DNA of 64,000 nt from Paramyrothecium sp. XJ0827 (GCA_020881915.1 JAJFPB010000001.1:5394001-5458000); one strand, 5' to 3'; numbered from the stretch's first letter, positions 1 through 11,073 are shown. Made by a program: numbers and translations. Notes: a model not told the origin generated them from the sequence alone.

Positions 1-352
1 CAGACCTAGGCCTTTGTAGGTTGTAGAACTGGTGCGCGGTTCTCATTAGCACAGTCTAGCGCATTGCTCGGCCGGACCATGCCCACCAGAGCACCTCTAT
101 ACAGTGCAAAACAGTGCTGTCGCACACGGACCCAATGCTCATTTTTTCTTCCCTCTTGAGCGCGCGTCACATGACCAGTCTTTCTGTTCAACGACCGTAC
201 AATGCCTGCAAGGCTGAGCTAGACATTTTTTTGTTCGCGAAGCCTGGTCGTCAGTCGAACCGTCCCGCCATTCCAACCATTCTCAGACGCCACAAGCTCT
301 CTCATTCATATCCTCGCAGTCTGCCTCTCAAAGAAAAGAACGAGATCTCAAC
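1..352. other. Left edge and RPB5 upstream region
   Basis: This is non-coding sequence before the RPB5 start codon. Short open frames on both strands do not resemble proteins and overlap each other. The last 30 bases are A-rich and lead into a good fungal start context (CAACATGG). I see no other element. Confidence 0.6.
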
Positions 353-1209
353 ATGGATGACGGTGTGGCCAACGACCGGAAGAGCAAGGAGGTGGTGAGG
401 CTCTGGCGAGCCTGGAGGACGGTGCACGAGATGGTCGCCGATCGAGTACGTTGCTGCCTCTCCGGCTATCTACAGCATAAGACTGCTGCCCACGGCTGAA
501 GTGATCACCTGCTGACCGTATCTATAGGAGTACGAGCTTGGCGAGGACGAGGTCAACATCTCCCTGGAGCGCTTCCAGGACGAGTACTGCAACCCCGACG
601 GCTCCATCAAGTGAGATATCCTTTACCATCCATCCCTCCATCAGGGACGTGCATGTGCTGTTGATTGCTAATCAGCCCAATAGCCGCGCAAAGCTTCAAT
701 TCTCCGCGCGCCCCAGCGAGAGCATGCTGCGCAAGTACACGCCCCCGGCCACCGAGTCCAACCCCGACCCGGTGCCCGACTGCGGCCCCGTCTGGGTCGA
801 GTTCCTGTCGGACAAGGCCTTCGGCATCGCCCAGATCAAGGCCTTCACCGACTACATCACCAAGAACAACTACAAGGCCGGCATCGTCGTCATCAACGTC
901 GCCCTCTCCGCCGCCGCCCGCAAGGCCGTCTCCCACGTCGAGTCGGTCGCGCGCATCGAGTGCTTCCTCGAGGACGACCTCCTCGTCAACATCACCCGCC
1001 ACGAGCTCGTGCCCCGCCACGTGCTGCTCTCCCGCGACGAGAAGATCGCCCTGCTGAAGCGCTACCGCCTCAAGGAGACGCAGCTGCCGCGCATCCTGCA
1101 GAAGGACCCCGTGGCCCGGTACCTGGGCCTGAGGAGGGGGGAGGTTGTCAAGATCATCCGCGTCAGCGAGACGGCAGGTCGCTATGCCAGTTACCGTTTG
1201 TGCGTCTAG
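353..1209 (+). CDS. RPB5: RNA polymerases I, II and III common subunit RPABC1 (Rpb5)
   Basis: Rpb5 is a subunit shared by all three nuclear RNA polymerases and sits at the jaw near downstream DNA. Three exons, 353-445, 528-610 and 684-1209, give 233 aa; the yeast protein is 215 aa. Seen in the sequence: an N-terminal RLWRAWRT-VHEMV jaw motif, and the conserved C-terminal assembly domain with NITRHELVPRH, KRYRLKETQLPRI, DPVARYLGLRRGEVVKIIR and SETAGRYASYR. Introns 446-527 (phase 0) and 611-683 (phase 2) have GT..AG ends, and removing them gives one continuous frame. The start was chosen for its CAACATGG context and because the next residues run straight into the jaw domain. The C-terminal exon is strongly G/C-biased at third positions, so long antisense frames appear over it; these are shadows. 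The gene converges on the SAT4-type gene about 0.9 kb downstream. Confidence 0.97.
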
Positions 1210-2103
1210 AGGGTCGACGAGAGCGAAGGGCGGGAAAAAAAGTTTGCGCTATCTGGGGCCTCTTTTTTGGAATACCATGGACAGACGGAGCACGACCTTG
1301 GGGCCTGGCGCCGTCGCCATGCTCGAAAGGCCGATTGGCCGTCGTTTGAGCATTTACAGCTGGCGTTTTGGGGGTTCGGGTAGGACCGTGTGAGATGACT
1401 TATGTAGCTATGTAAAAAGGAATATTGGACCATAATCCCATGCTACCGACATTTACAGCGTGCCAGCATCACATGAACATGTGTGACGTATACTATGGAA
1501 GACAATACAGCATCGTTCTTTTCAGACTCGAAATTTCGAGTGTCCATTACTACAAATCGTATCATTACTTCTCTAGCTCTGGTCATCTGCCGATCCCATG
1601 CCGCAGAAATCCAGTGCTTAGCATCCATATTCAAACGTGGCTCTGAGCGCCGGGGTATATGTGTCAAAAAATCGCACAACTGCTGCATCCTCCCAAAAGG
1701 TTCAATCCATAAAAGTCGTGATAAGACGGAGGCCGACTGAACGATGTCCGCGAGCGGGAGCACCGAACCGTCGACCCGGTCGAAATCGAAGAAACTCCGT
1801 GCTCCTCGTTTGAAAATGATTTTGTGCCAACAACAAGTGCTTTGCAGCCAACTCCCAACGCTCCTCCGTCTCTGAGTGCCGCCAGAAGAAAAGAAGAAAA
1901 AAAAGCCCCGTGTCAACGCCTGACCGGACATCTAAGTGTCTACATAGAAATATGATAATAAAATGGGATGAGGGTATTGCCAAAAGTCAAACCGCTGTCG
2001 TGATACAATTCGTAATGTGGTGGGCTTGTTGCTGATGCTCATACATCGTAGCTAGCCTCCGGAAACAAGTCTTCAGGTCAAATTTGACATCTTGTATAAT
2101 AAC
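1210..2103. other. Intergenic region between convergent genes
   Basis: This stretch lies between the 3' ends of RPB5 and the SAT4-type membrane protein gene. It should hold both terminators. A purine run sits at about 1884-1905. Open frames on both strands are short, lack family motifs and mostly start at non-ATG codons. Confidence 0.6.
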
Positions 2104-3770
2104 TCATTTTAGCAAACCACCCGCATCCATGAGGACAGGATCGGGTTTGCCGTGCGCATTGTAAGTGGTTTCAGAGTTGGACTGGGGGATGGTTTGGAGT
2201 TCGGTCGTCAATCTCGTCCTCGTCCTCGGAGGCCTGGAATTTAGTGGCCCAAGAAGGCCGCCCAAGTCTTGCAACAACGCTGTGGAACCCCTCCTGATTC
2301 CAGTGGAGCTGGCCGGTAAAGACGCTGACGGAACAGTATAGGGAGGAGTGGTGTCGTTGGTAGAGCGGCTGTCAGGCCTATGTATTGTAGTACTGCTGGT
2401 TGCTGACTCTTCCAACAGCCCACCCACGTCGAAGAATGAGAGTCTCCTCGGAGGTGTCGACAAGCCGACGCCATGTCTCATTTGATCACGAGGCAGCAGG
2501 GAGTCCTCGCTTTGCTCGGTCGTGCTTCGTTGGCGTTTTGGCAAACCAAATTGGGACAAGTCATCGTTAAAATGGTGAGCTACGGGGGCGGGCACCGGCC
2601 GCTCCTCCAAGGACGGGCGACGGTCGCGAAGCTCGGGATCAAGGCTCATGCCGACATCCCTGACAAGGTCCTCGTCACTGCCCCAATGGCGATGCAACAT
2701 TGGCCGGCGGCGCTGACTACTTGCTCGGTCGAACGAGTCAGCCATGGAGGTACGTCGAAACTTTTGCTTCTTCACGCCGCGATCGCGAACGAAGGAGCCG
2801 AGCACTAGCGCATTAGCCGATGATGTGGCTATGACTAGTTCGATGGAGGCGAGCAGTGATCGGAACTGCTGTAAACCGTTGTAACTGATAATGCGCGGTA
2901 CGCGGTAGAAAGTGAAGACTACAATCGTCAAGCTCATGGAAAACAGTAGGACGAGCTGGATCTTTCTTTTGAGGGTCATATGACTCCGAATGATAATGGG
3001 GATGGGGAACACAGCGAGCAAGATGTCGGTGAATATGTTGCAAGCGCCCATGGTAATGAGTTGGGCGAATCCCTGGCGACATTGAGCGCCCGGATCGGGC
3101 AGCACTTGCCAGTAATGGTGAAAGGGGCGGCATTCGGTCAGATCGCTGATGACGACAGCCACGAATGTGGCGACAAGGATCCATTGAATAGCGAGAAGAG
3201 CTACTTTGTGTGAACGTTCCCAGGACAGTCCGGTGAGACGTTTAAGATATTCGAGGATGCTAAACTTGAGTATCCATAGCCTAGAGATTGGATCAGTAAC
3301 ATGGCCTAGCCGGACCGCTTCGATTGAAGTGATGTGATAAGGAGAAACGCAGTGACGTCAAGCTGGGCGCTGGTGTCATTGGAGGGAGGGTCCCCTGGAT
3401 GTGGAATATATGCAGAAATTAGAGTTGAGACATACGTTGCGGCGTAGAAGATTCGACTCGCTAGGACCAAGCCACTAGCGATTTCCCTGCTGCGCAGTTC
3501 TGAGTCGGACAAGTTGCGGCCCTCGAGCCGTGCATTGTTGGTGCCATGTCGCAGGATGTATTGCACACAACCCATGCGTAGGAACAGTGGAATCAAGGCC
3601 AGGGCAGCGACCCTGTCTTCGGTGAAGAGCCTCTCCATGCGAATAAAGCGGCCGACGACTCGTAACAGAATGACGACGGTGCAAAAGATGGTAATCCACC
3701 AACACACGAGGAGTGTCGGCTTGTCCGACCTGAACTGGCGCCATGCTGGCGGCTCTGAATAGATGGACAT
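2104..3770 (-). CDS. SAT4-type (fungal rhodopsin-domain) integral membrane protein
   Basis: This is a 503-aa member of the large fungal family of seven-helix proteins annotated as rhodopsin domain or SAT4 family. Some relatives act in development or as CFEM-type receptors, but this one has no assigned ligand. The coding sequence is complement(2104-3280, 3436-3770). The 155-nt intron begins GTATGT and joins FYAAT to LWILKFSILEYLKR, recreating the family's third-helix motif. Seen: a first helix around residues 20-40 (VCWWITIFCTVVILL), a hydrophilic loop with the family's EIASGLVLASRIFYA segment, then helices around WILVATFVAVVI, GACNIFTDILLAVFPIPII and LVLLFSMSLTIVVFTFYRV. About 200 residues of Ser/Arg-rich cytoplasmic tail follow. 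The frame is open upstream of residue 1, but only with a TTG codon, so the ATG at 3770 was used. The exact N-terminus is the least certain part. Confidence 0.85.
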
Positions 3771-4471
3771 TTGGTCACGGGCCGGCGAGGTCCGCGCCCG
3801 TCGACCTCCTTTGGGGGAGGGTCCGACGAGCGAGGAAGAATGCGGGAGCAGACGGGTTGCTAATTCGGAGCGCAAAGAGCAATGCCGGCGAAACGGTCGG
3901 GTCGTGTGTGAGTTGGAAACTGATGAGCCACGGAGCGGGCTTTTAAACGGTATTTAAGGCGGCATGCGATGGCGGAACTATGTGTTGCGAGCTGGGTCAT
4001 GAAGCGCGGCGTTGGAACGGTTGCTGGTGCAGTGCGTGCGGTGTGGGATGACCCCCCCCCTTCCAAGAGCTCCTGGCAGATCACTGGGCTTGATAACAGC
4101 TACTGCTGCCGGTAAACGAACAATTTCCTCCTAACCAGCAGTCGTGCGAATTCGGCTACGACCTCACAGCCCGGGCTGCAATCGCGGTAGAGACAGCCCA
4201 CGGTCGGTTGAGTAGAAGGCGTGGTGAAGTTGGTGTAAGAGAGAGGATGGTCGGGTAATCCAGATGAGGAAGAGAGACAGGCGAGGTCACTGAAGTCGGG
4301 ACCCCAAAAGGTGAGATGAGACGGGGGGGGAACGGAGGGTGGGGTGGCTAAGACACTGCGGAGGCGTGGGCACAGAAATGGGTGGAGGAAGACAACCTTG
4401 GGGATCAAGAACGAAAATGGCATCCCAAGAAACCATTTCGCAAGACGTGACAGGGCCAAGGGTGAGCCGGC

Positions 4472-4505
4472 GCTGGGCTGGGCTGGGCCGGGCTGGGCTG
4501 GGCTA
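4472..4505 (+). repeat. (GGGCT)n short tandem repeat
   Basis: About six copies of the five-base unit GGGCT, one of them GGGCC, lie in a row in non-coding DNA. A related GGCCTGGACT doublet lies near 4880-4897. Confidence 0.85.
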
Positions 4506-6377
4506 GGACACAGACAGAGATAGAGATAAAGCCAGGTACTGCAACCTGGGCCACGCAGCGGGTGGGTGGTCGTGTCACGTACTCCCGCCGCTGCAACCCC
4601 TCCTAATAAGCAAACCGAGTGACCCCAGCGTTCATCCCATGGCTCTGGTTCGGGGGTATCTGTACCAACGGTGAAACGGGTACGTACCTGCCAACGGTTC
4701 GCCAGTGCATTTTGCTTTGTCCTGCCCCGGATTTTTTGGTCGCCGAGCAGGAGTATCGCGTGCTGGTTAGCGCATCCCAGGAGAGCCAATGTAGGCTTGG
4801 GTGGTGCGCTAAAGGACCTTTGGCGTCTACTTGGCACCTGCTGTACAGGGCTAGTAGCAGGGACCACCATGATTCCTGGCCTGGACTGGCCTGGACTGAG
4901 CCGAGCGAGGGAATCGACCAACCCGTACTCGTAATAAAAAAAAAACGGTCTGCTGCCACGTCGCTGGAATTGAGGGACGTGGATGTGATCGTGTCTCCTC
5001 TCTCTCCCCACTTTGTTCAATTCCGTAGACTCTGCCTTCAACTCCAACTCTTGCTGGATGTTGGTAGCCGTCAACGGTTGCTCAAGTGAGATGACCCATG
5101 ATGATGTTTTTTACACAGATAAAGAAATGCCCCAAATCATTTGCGACCACGCTAAACCTTGGCCGTGAACCAACCAGGACGATACGATTGGGTCTTTTGA
5201 TCGTTGCCTAGCAAGACCATGCCTCGAAGGCGCTGTACCGTGCCCATTGGTGCCGCATGTCGCCAGGGCTCTCGTAATCCAAGCCGACCGGCTTACTAGC
5301 CTCGGTCTTGGTGAGGGCTGGAAACGGGAAAGCACAACGCCTATCGCCTGGTGTATGATGTATGTGGATTGCTGAAGGAACTGCCAGTTGGCCTTGTCTT
5401 GCGGTGAGGAGCTGCATTGCCCTAGGACCTTGTGAAACTCAACGGCAGGCCGAAGTTCTTCGGCCCGCTGGTGGCATATTATGAGGAGCGTGTCAAGCTG
5501 ATGAGGGCAGTATGGGCTGGTCACGATGTGGCTTTCCTGCCACGCCTCCTCGCGTCTTCCCAAGCAAGGCATTTCTTTTCGATCCCGTTTTAGTTAGTGA
5601 AGCTACCGTGCTGTGCTGCACAGGCCGTGGACCCAAACCAAACCCTTCGTGTCTGTGCGCCTCGCTCCCGGCACAGGTAAGAGCGATAAGGCTACTGGAC
5701 TGACGAGCGCCGGCTGGGGCTGGGGTGGCTGGGCGGATCCTGGGACGATTGGCCGACACGTTATCGTGGAGGGGTTCTGTGGACCGGGCAGCTTCTTGTA
5801 CAACCCTCGCATGGCGGGCGTATGTGGTGTGATTCTGATAATGGACCATTGATACACTTGTGATGCAAAAGGTCTGAAGTGACAGGTATCTGCGCCGCGC
5901 CGAGCTTCTCCTTGTCGGCGGAGACAGGAGAAGCAGGGAGCAGGGAGAATGGAAAAGGAGGAGTTCAGCTTGAGCGGAATTCGAAATGTGGCGGACCTGC
6001 CCGACTTTTCCATTGAAAAGCGGTTTCGGAGCAAGCTTTCACAAAATGACCTCGTTGGCGACCTTCAGCGCGCCGTGCCGCTATGGAGGTGCTGGGGTCG
6101 CACGTGAGTGGCAGCTGAGACCCGGTCCCGTCCACGACGACATTCAAAACCCAACCTCTTCCTCTGTCTTTACATGCTGGACTGGACGTGGTTGTACATG
6201 CAAAGCTGGCATCGAGTGATGGTAAGAAAGCACTTGATTGGCAACAGCTGGGGGGAGGGGATTGAGCAAGGAGCTTCGGTAGAGACGCGACTTCGGTCAA
6301 CCAAATCAGCAATTCTCTATGGCTCCCCCCCCTTCTGCTTCATCCTCCTCGGCGTCGTCCCCTCGTCCGCGGAGCGT

Positions 6378-6402
6378 GGGGGGTGGTGGGGTGGGGGTGG
6401 GG
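6378..6402 (+). other. Canonical G-quadruplex motif
   Basis: Four G-runs (6, 4, 5 and 4 G) are separated by loops of 4, 1 and 1 bases, which fits G3+N1-7. The motif lies in non-coding DNA, and further G-rich sequence follows to about 6425. Confidence 0.8.
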
Positions 6403-7474
6403 TGCGAGGAGATGAGGTGGGGTGTGTCCCTGGGCAAGGACGAGAGTGGGGCATCTGTACCTCTAATCCTTTTGATACCGTAAGGGATGCCGTGGCCATG
6501 CTCTTTGGAAGCGGAGCGAGATGGGGTAAGCAAGGTCATGTGTGAATGTGTATGGCCCGTTTACGCACTTTCGAGAGCGAGCGCACAGCGGGCTGCTTGC
6601 CTACGACGAAAACGTCTCCAGCATTCAGTGGGAACAATGGAGACGTGGGCTGCATTTGCCGGAGCTTGTCTGCACCTCAAGCTTCCACTTTCCGCTGCAC
6701 GACCTTTTGACGACCTCGTCGCACAACTGCTCGATGCAGGGTGCAGCCACTGGTGGACGCAACCCATTGCCGGCGTATCTCCGGGCAAGCAAAGACGAAC
6801 CAACGCTAGAGGCGCTGCGTAGCGTAGCTTGCATCTTAACTTATTACCTACTTTACCTCTGGCGCTTGGTGTCGCGGCACCCGATATCTTGGTGTGCAGC
6901 TACCGGTGCATCTCCGAGGGTACCTCGCCTTGCCTTACCTCCAATGTGCTGGGCAGAGGTATCTGCAGTAGGCTAAGGTTCAGGGCCACTCATCCTGTAG
7001 ACGCCATTGCCGCCGCCTAACTTTCACGCCGCCTGGTTCCGGAAGTTTGGCTATTGAGGTAGATCTCGACGGCGCCTTACTTTAATCCTTTTCTCGGGAT
7101 ATAAAACAATGGCGTCGAAGAAGAGCTTCGGATATATGTCTTTCACGCCGCTCCCATCTACCTTGGGCCCTCCACCATGGCTTTTTAACTCCGAACTGAT
7201 ACCCGCGCACGACGTGCATTCCCGCTTCCTCCATCCAAGGCTGCATGTGACTCGGGGATGTGCCTCCTGAGGCCTGGCTGGGCATGCAGGCCATGGCTGG
7301 GTCTCCGCGCAGCTTTCAGCCCCCGGAACGCAGCCCTGCCCCCGCGCACTCATCCCTACAACGGGCGCCTCCATTAATAGCAAAAGCGCTGTTCGCATCA
7401 TGCTCAAACCCGTTATCATGTAATTCAGTGGTGAGCAACAACACAGAGACCGCGGTGCTTTACTCTCTCCTTTT

Positions 7475-7690
7475 TTGTCCATTTAATATTTTAATGTTAG
7501 CGTAAGATATAAAATTTTCATTTTATTGTAAGATAATTCTTTTTAATAGGTGAAAATAAGCTTCCAAAATACTTGTAAAAAGCTTCCACATTTCGAAGAT
7601 TTTACTAGTATTCTACGACTATTTTACTACCATTTTTCTTTGGAGAAATGACATAAGTTGACAGCTACCTTAATTAGATTGTTTATACGT
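7475..7690. other. AT-rich, TpA-rich block
   Basis: The base composition changes abruptly to AT, with many TA, TTTT and AAAA runs, right up to the DUF3669 gene's stop codon at 7693. The composition is compatible with a repeat-induced point mutation (RIP) relic or a decayed transposon edge. I see no ORF or terminal repeat in it. Confidence 0.6.
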
Positions 7691-7692
7691 TA

Positions 7693-8808
7693 TTACGGCA
7701 TCTCCCAGTTGTCGTCCTTCAACTTCTTCATGAAGTCCTCGATGGAAACGCAATTCTGATCCGCCTCGGCCTCCATCCATTCGTTCATGACGAGGGCAGG
7801 GCGTTTCATGATGAGCATCTCATGCTCGGGATCTACAGTGAAACCTACTGCTTTCCCAGCGTCAAGCGCGTCACCCAAGATGGTTCTACTGGCATGAATA
7901 TACGTCCGGGCAAACTCAAGCCACAGCTTCCATTCATTTTCGATTCTCGCTAGAACACGTGGGTAGTAGTAACCGTCCGAAGATCGAGTCTTTTTGACAA
8001 GCTGCCTGATGTTTTCCGAATAGTCATTCACCACCGAGGCGTCGAATGTATCAACTTTGTTGAAGCCAGTCATCCAGATCTGAATGGCACGGTTTCGGAA
8101 GCGCCCTTGAGAGGTGCCTTGGGCGGCGTTCATGTTCCTGACACGGCGGCTCGACCCCTCGGCGGCAGCTTTCCTATCTGCCCTCGAGATGGGCCGGAGT
8201 TCCAAAGCCTGCTGAAACGGTCGGCTACCAATGACCCACTGAACGTCAGCCATGTCAACGTGTGCAGCCCAGTGACCCGCCGCCAGTCCCATAGCCATGT
8301 CTCGAGCGATAGCGAGCGGATCAATTTCAAGCTCCACTAGATTATCAAGGTATAGTGGGAAGTTCTGCAAGGTCTCCCGCGCCTTTTCTAGCTTGTCCGG
8401 GACTTCTTCCTCTGATCTGAGGCCCAGGTACATCCGACATATGCAAGTCTCGTTTTTCTGGTCTGCAAGAGCTTTTGCCTGTTTCTCAGGTTTGAAGTAG
8501 TGTTTGATTAGGTTTTCGCGAATCACCTTGGGAAGGGGCATGATTCTCTCCAAGCAAATCACGCGGCCAGGTCCCTGGCCACCATTCTCGACGGGAAGCA
8601 TATAGCCATTGGTTTTGAACCATTGTTGTGCATTTTCAGGTTCGTCCATGTCGTATGAGCAAAGTGCTCGGGGCACTCTTGGCATGACAGTATTTGGAAA
8701 CTCTTCGCTTCTAAGGATTGCTGTCCATGCTTTGTCGTTCACGCCCTCGCTGATCCTTCTGCTCAGGGTCATTTCGTCGGTTCGTGCTTCTCGCCGGCGC
8801 CGACTCAT
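7693..8808 (-). CDS. DUF3669 family protein, degenerate N-terminally short paralog
   Basis: This is a 371-aa intronless protein. It shares with the divergent neighbour at 9850-11073 the layout of the fungal DUF3669 family: RVPRALCSY, a CLERIMPLP segment, LQNFPLYLDNLVELEID, then GLAAGHWAAHVDMADVQWVI, ending with a helical region and ALVMNEWMEA. Function is unknown in the family. Compared with its partner it begins after the place where the partner carries a glycine-rich loop. At residues 248-250 it has GFN where the partner has an acidic DFD triplet. The His-Trp pair at 179-180 is kept. I found no upstream exon that would restore the loop; the region holds a possible 5' UTR intron donor (GTAAGT on the minus strand near 8967) but no glycine-loop coding sequence. 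The ATG at 8808 opens an Arg-rich start. A pseudo-enzyme or a decaying copy are both possible. Confidence 0.8.
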   Translation of the reverse strand: MSRRRREARTDEMTLSRRISEGVNDKAWTAILRSEEFPNTVMPRVPRALCSYDMDEPENAQQWFKTNGYMLPVENGGQGPGRVICLERIMPLPKVIRENLIKHYFKPEKQAKALADQKNETCICRMYLGLRSEEEVPDKLEKARETLQNFPLYLDNLVELEIDPLAIARDMAMGLAAGHWAAHVDMADVQWVIGSRPFQQALELRPISRADRKAAAEGSSRRVRNMNAAQGTSQGRFRNRAIQIWMTGFNKVDTFDASVVNDYSENIRQLVKKTRSSDGYYYPRVLARIENEWKLWLEFARTYIHASRTILGDALDAGKAVGFTVDPEHEMLIMKRPALVMNEWMEAEADQNCVSIEDFMKKLKDDNWEMP

Positions 8809-9849
8809 GGTTGCTTCTGGATTGAGAAAATCTCTTGGTGAAGTGGTTTCGAGAGTACAGGATATAATTGGGAGGGCTTGAGGATACTAGTCCAGCGTGA
8901 GTCAGAGGAGTAGAACTCGATACAGCAGTTGTGGTCCTCTGAGCCATATAATGGTTGAAGGAAAACTTACTTTCTTTCCACAGCAGTGAGTCACGCCATA
9001 TCCTTTAGAAGGAGCACAAAAAGGCAAGAGGAAGGAAAAAAGATCCAGCAGCCATCAAAAAGGGATTGGAGTTTCTAAGTCAACCTGTAGAGTGTCTCTG
9101 GGCAGCTTTGGAGGACTACCGGCACTGCAGATCACAGTCAGCCAGTCTTCAACTCCGTCTCGATCATTGTCAGAATGAGATCAGGTGTCACCAAACTTCT
9201 AGGTACTTACAAGGTGCCCACCTACCTTACCTTACCTTACGCTGCCTTACCTCTCCAACAACACTCCTGCCTCCCAGGCAAGCGGTCAGTAAGAAAACCA
9301 TAGCGTAAGACCATAGATATTCTAATAAATATATGATAGATAGTAGCTTTTAGTATTCAAGATTCCTAAGATAATTTTGAGGAAAATCTTTCAAAATTAT
9401 GATAGTTTTCTTTAGTTTTTCTTATAATTTCCTAAGGCTCCTGTTGACGATAGACCGTTTGCAGTCCGGGTATCATTGCTCACCACTTGCCAAGGTATGG
9501 CCAGCAGGCAAGGAATATCGCATCAGGAGGTGCAAAAAGTGGTTCTGACCTCTCAAGACAAATACAACTCCCCTTCATCATCACACCTCTTGTGCCCATT
9601 CATACTTTGAACACTTGTCATCACAACGATCTGTCAAGATTAAGTTCAACAATATCGTTTGACCACACCTTGAGATGGATTTCGCATCTAAGGAGTCTAT
9701 TATGAGTCACCACGAGGGTGAGTCAAAGAGATGATAGCCAGAACAACAAGAGTTCACCGAAGCCTGGATTTCACATTTGGTCATCATATCATACAGCAGG
9801 ACCGAAAACGGGAACACGATAGCCACGCAGACGTAATACCACATATTCG
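8809..9849. promoter_or_regulatory. Shared divergent promoter region of the DUF3669 pair
   Basis: One kilobase separates the start codons of the two divergent DUF3669 genes. It contains a TACCTTACC motif cluster at 9218-9255, an AT-rich stretch at about 9305-9445, and CT-rich sequence near 9550-9620. No protein-like frame is present. Co-regulation of the pair is an inference from the arrangement. Confidence 0.5.
9305..9445. other. AT-rich tract between the DUF3669 genes
   Basis: An AT-rich, TpA-rich block of about 140 bases lies among sequence of moderate GC. Its composition resembles the block at 7475-7690. It holds no ORF and no clear terminal repeat. Confidence 0.55.
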
Positions 9850-11073
9850 ATGGCGCAGCTCCACAAAGAAATCGGTAGGGGCACCTTTGGTGTCGTCTTC
9901 ACCACAGACGAACCCGATACTGCCGTCAAAAAGACATTCAAGGCCAGTGACACGCTAGCAGTTGAATTCGAACATGGCCTGGCCGCCAGCTTCGCCGTGA
10001 CTGCCGCAGCTCCCATTCTCAAGCACAAGTTTCCCGAGCCAGTTCCTCGCATACCTTGGTATCAATCAAGTCATGGGATGCAAAAGCCTTTGGCCAACGA
10101 TCCCTGGTGGATTGTCAACCAGAACCGCTTTCCATCCACGAATGGTGACAATGTGCCAAACGGAGTGTTTCTGTTTGAACGTATACCGCCCGTGCCTCGT
10201 ACTCTCCAGGAGACCCTCATCCGCCGGTTCTGGAGGACTCATGATGAACAGCAGATGGCTCTCAATGATACAGAGAATGAGGACTGCATGATACGGCCGT
10301 ATCTACAAGAGCGGTGGGCCTACTACGATAGCAAAGGGCGGAGGAGGTTGAACAACGAACAAAAAGAGTCGTTGCGCAACTTTCCGGCCTATCTTGATGA
10401 CCTGCAGAGCATGGGCATCGACTGCCACTCCGTTGCGAGGCAGATTGCGCTTGGCCTAGCTGTTGGCCATTGGGAAGCGCAGCTTGACATGACTGACGTT
10501 GAGTTTGTGATTGCCGGTCGGCACAGGCCCCCAGTAACGGCACCACGAGCACATACCGTGCCACTCGACGCCTATGACTCGAGAGAGCATCTGGGTAATC
10601 GCACCATCATCCCGTCAGCCGAGGAGCAACAATGCCGCGGCTTACCAGCCAACACGCAAATGTGGCTCGTCGACTTTGACAAATGCAACCGCGTGCAGGT
10701 CTGGGCCGACAACCAGGCCGAGAACACCCGTAAGCTAGCCCTCGGCATTTGCGCTAATGATCCCTATTATCCGAACCCGCTGCCAGACACCCGCCTGGGC
10801 TGGGATGTCTTCATCACCTTCACCAACACATACATTGAGGTGGGACGTCAGCTGCTGCAGCATGCTTTTGAGCGAGTCGCCACGAGCGATGAGCAGCTGC
10901 AGCAGGTACTGCAAAGACCTGCCATGGTGATGAGGACGTGGACCAAGATTGTGATGGACGCAAAAAGGAACAACGAGAGGGATGTGTTTGATTCACGGAT
11001 GAGGATACGCAGGGAGGAGGGATGGGAGAGGCCGAGCTGGGTCGCCGAGAAGACGGGAGGAGGGGTTGCATAA
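9850..11073 (+). CDS. DUF3669 family protein with kinase-like motifs
   Basis: This 407-aa intronless protein belongs to the DUF3669 family, which is found mainly in filamentous ascomycetes and has no known function. Seen: a glycine-rich loop at residues 8-17 (IGRGTFGVVF), followed by AVKK at 25-28, as in a protein-kinase N-lobe. Next come a FLFERIPP hinge-like segment, the family core LRNFPAYLDDL, and GLAVGHWEAQLDMTDVEFVI with His207, Asp213 and Asp216. WLVDFDKC follows, with Asp275 and Asp277. The order of loop, lysine, H...D...D and DFD parallels the ATP- and metal-binding elements of kinase or aminoglycoside-phosphotransferase folds. The catalytic loop is not a standard HRD, so an enzymatic role is only an inference. 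It is divergent from the shorter paralog at 7693-8808, and both sit between AT-rich tracts. ATG 9850 leads directly into the loop. Confidence 0.85.
   Translation: MAQLHKEIGRGTFGVVFTTDEPDTAVKKTFKASDTLAVEFEHGLAASFAVTAAAPILKHKFPEPVPRIPWYQSSHGMQKPLANDPWWIVNQNRFPSTNGDNVPNGVFLFERIPPVPRTLQETLIRRFWRTHDEQQMALNDTENEDCMIRPYLQERWAYYDSKGRRRLNNEQKESLRNFPAYLDDLQSMGIDCHSVARQIALGLAVGHWEAQLDMTDVEFVIAGRHRPPVTAPRAHTVPLDAYDSREHLGNRTIIPSAEEQQCRGLPANTQMWLVDFDKCNRVQVWADNQAENTRKLALGICANDPYYPNPLPDTRLGWDVFITFTNTYIEVGRQLLQHAFERVATSDEQLQQVLQRPAMVMRTWTKIVMDAKRNNERDVFDSRMRIRREEGWERPSWVAEKTGGGVA

Larger units (their letters stand above)
3771..7692. other. 3.9-kb gene-poor stretch with G-rich tracts
   Basis: I find no convincing gene here. 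The longest frame (4100-5074, minus, 324 codons) starts at TTG and is low-complexity. The stretch holds a (GGGCT)n run at 4472-4505, a long G-rich tract at about 4322-4350, a canonical G-quadruplex motif at 6378-6402, TACCT/TTACC motifs near 6839-6855 and 6919-6940, and an AT-rich block from about 7475 to the DUF3669 stop codon. The last two thirds may be the edge of an accessory island. Confidence 0.55.

Noticed and set aside
2104..3875. Longer N-terminus for the SAT4-type protein
   Set aside because: The extra residues would begin at a TTG codon; the ATG at 3770 gives the normal family start.
4100..5074. 324-codon minus-strand frame
   Set aside because: It starts at TTG, is built of low-complexity Pro/Ser/Gln stretches encoded by the GGGCT repeat, and shows no domain or splice structure.
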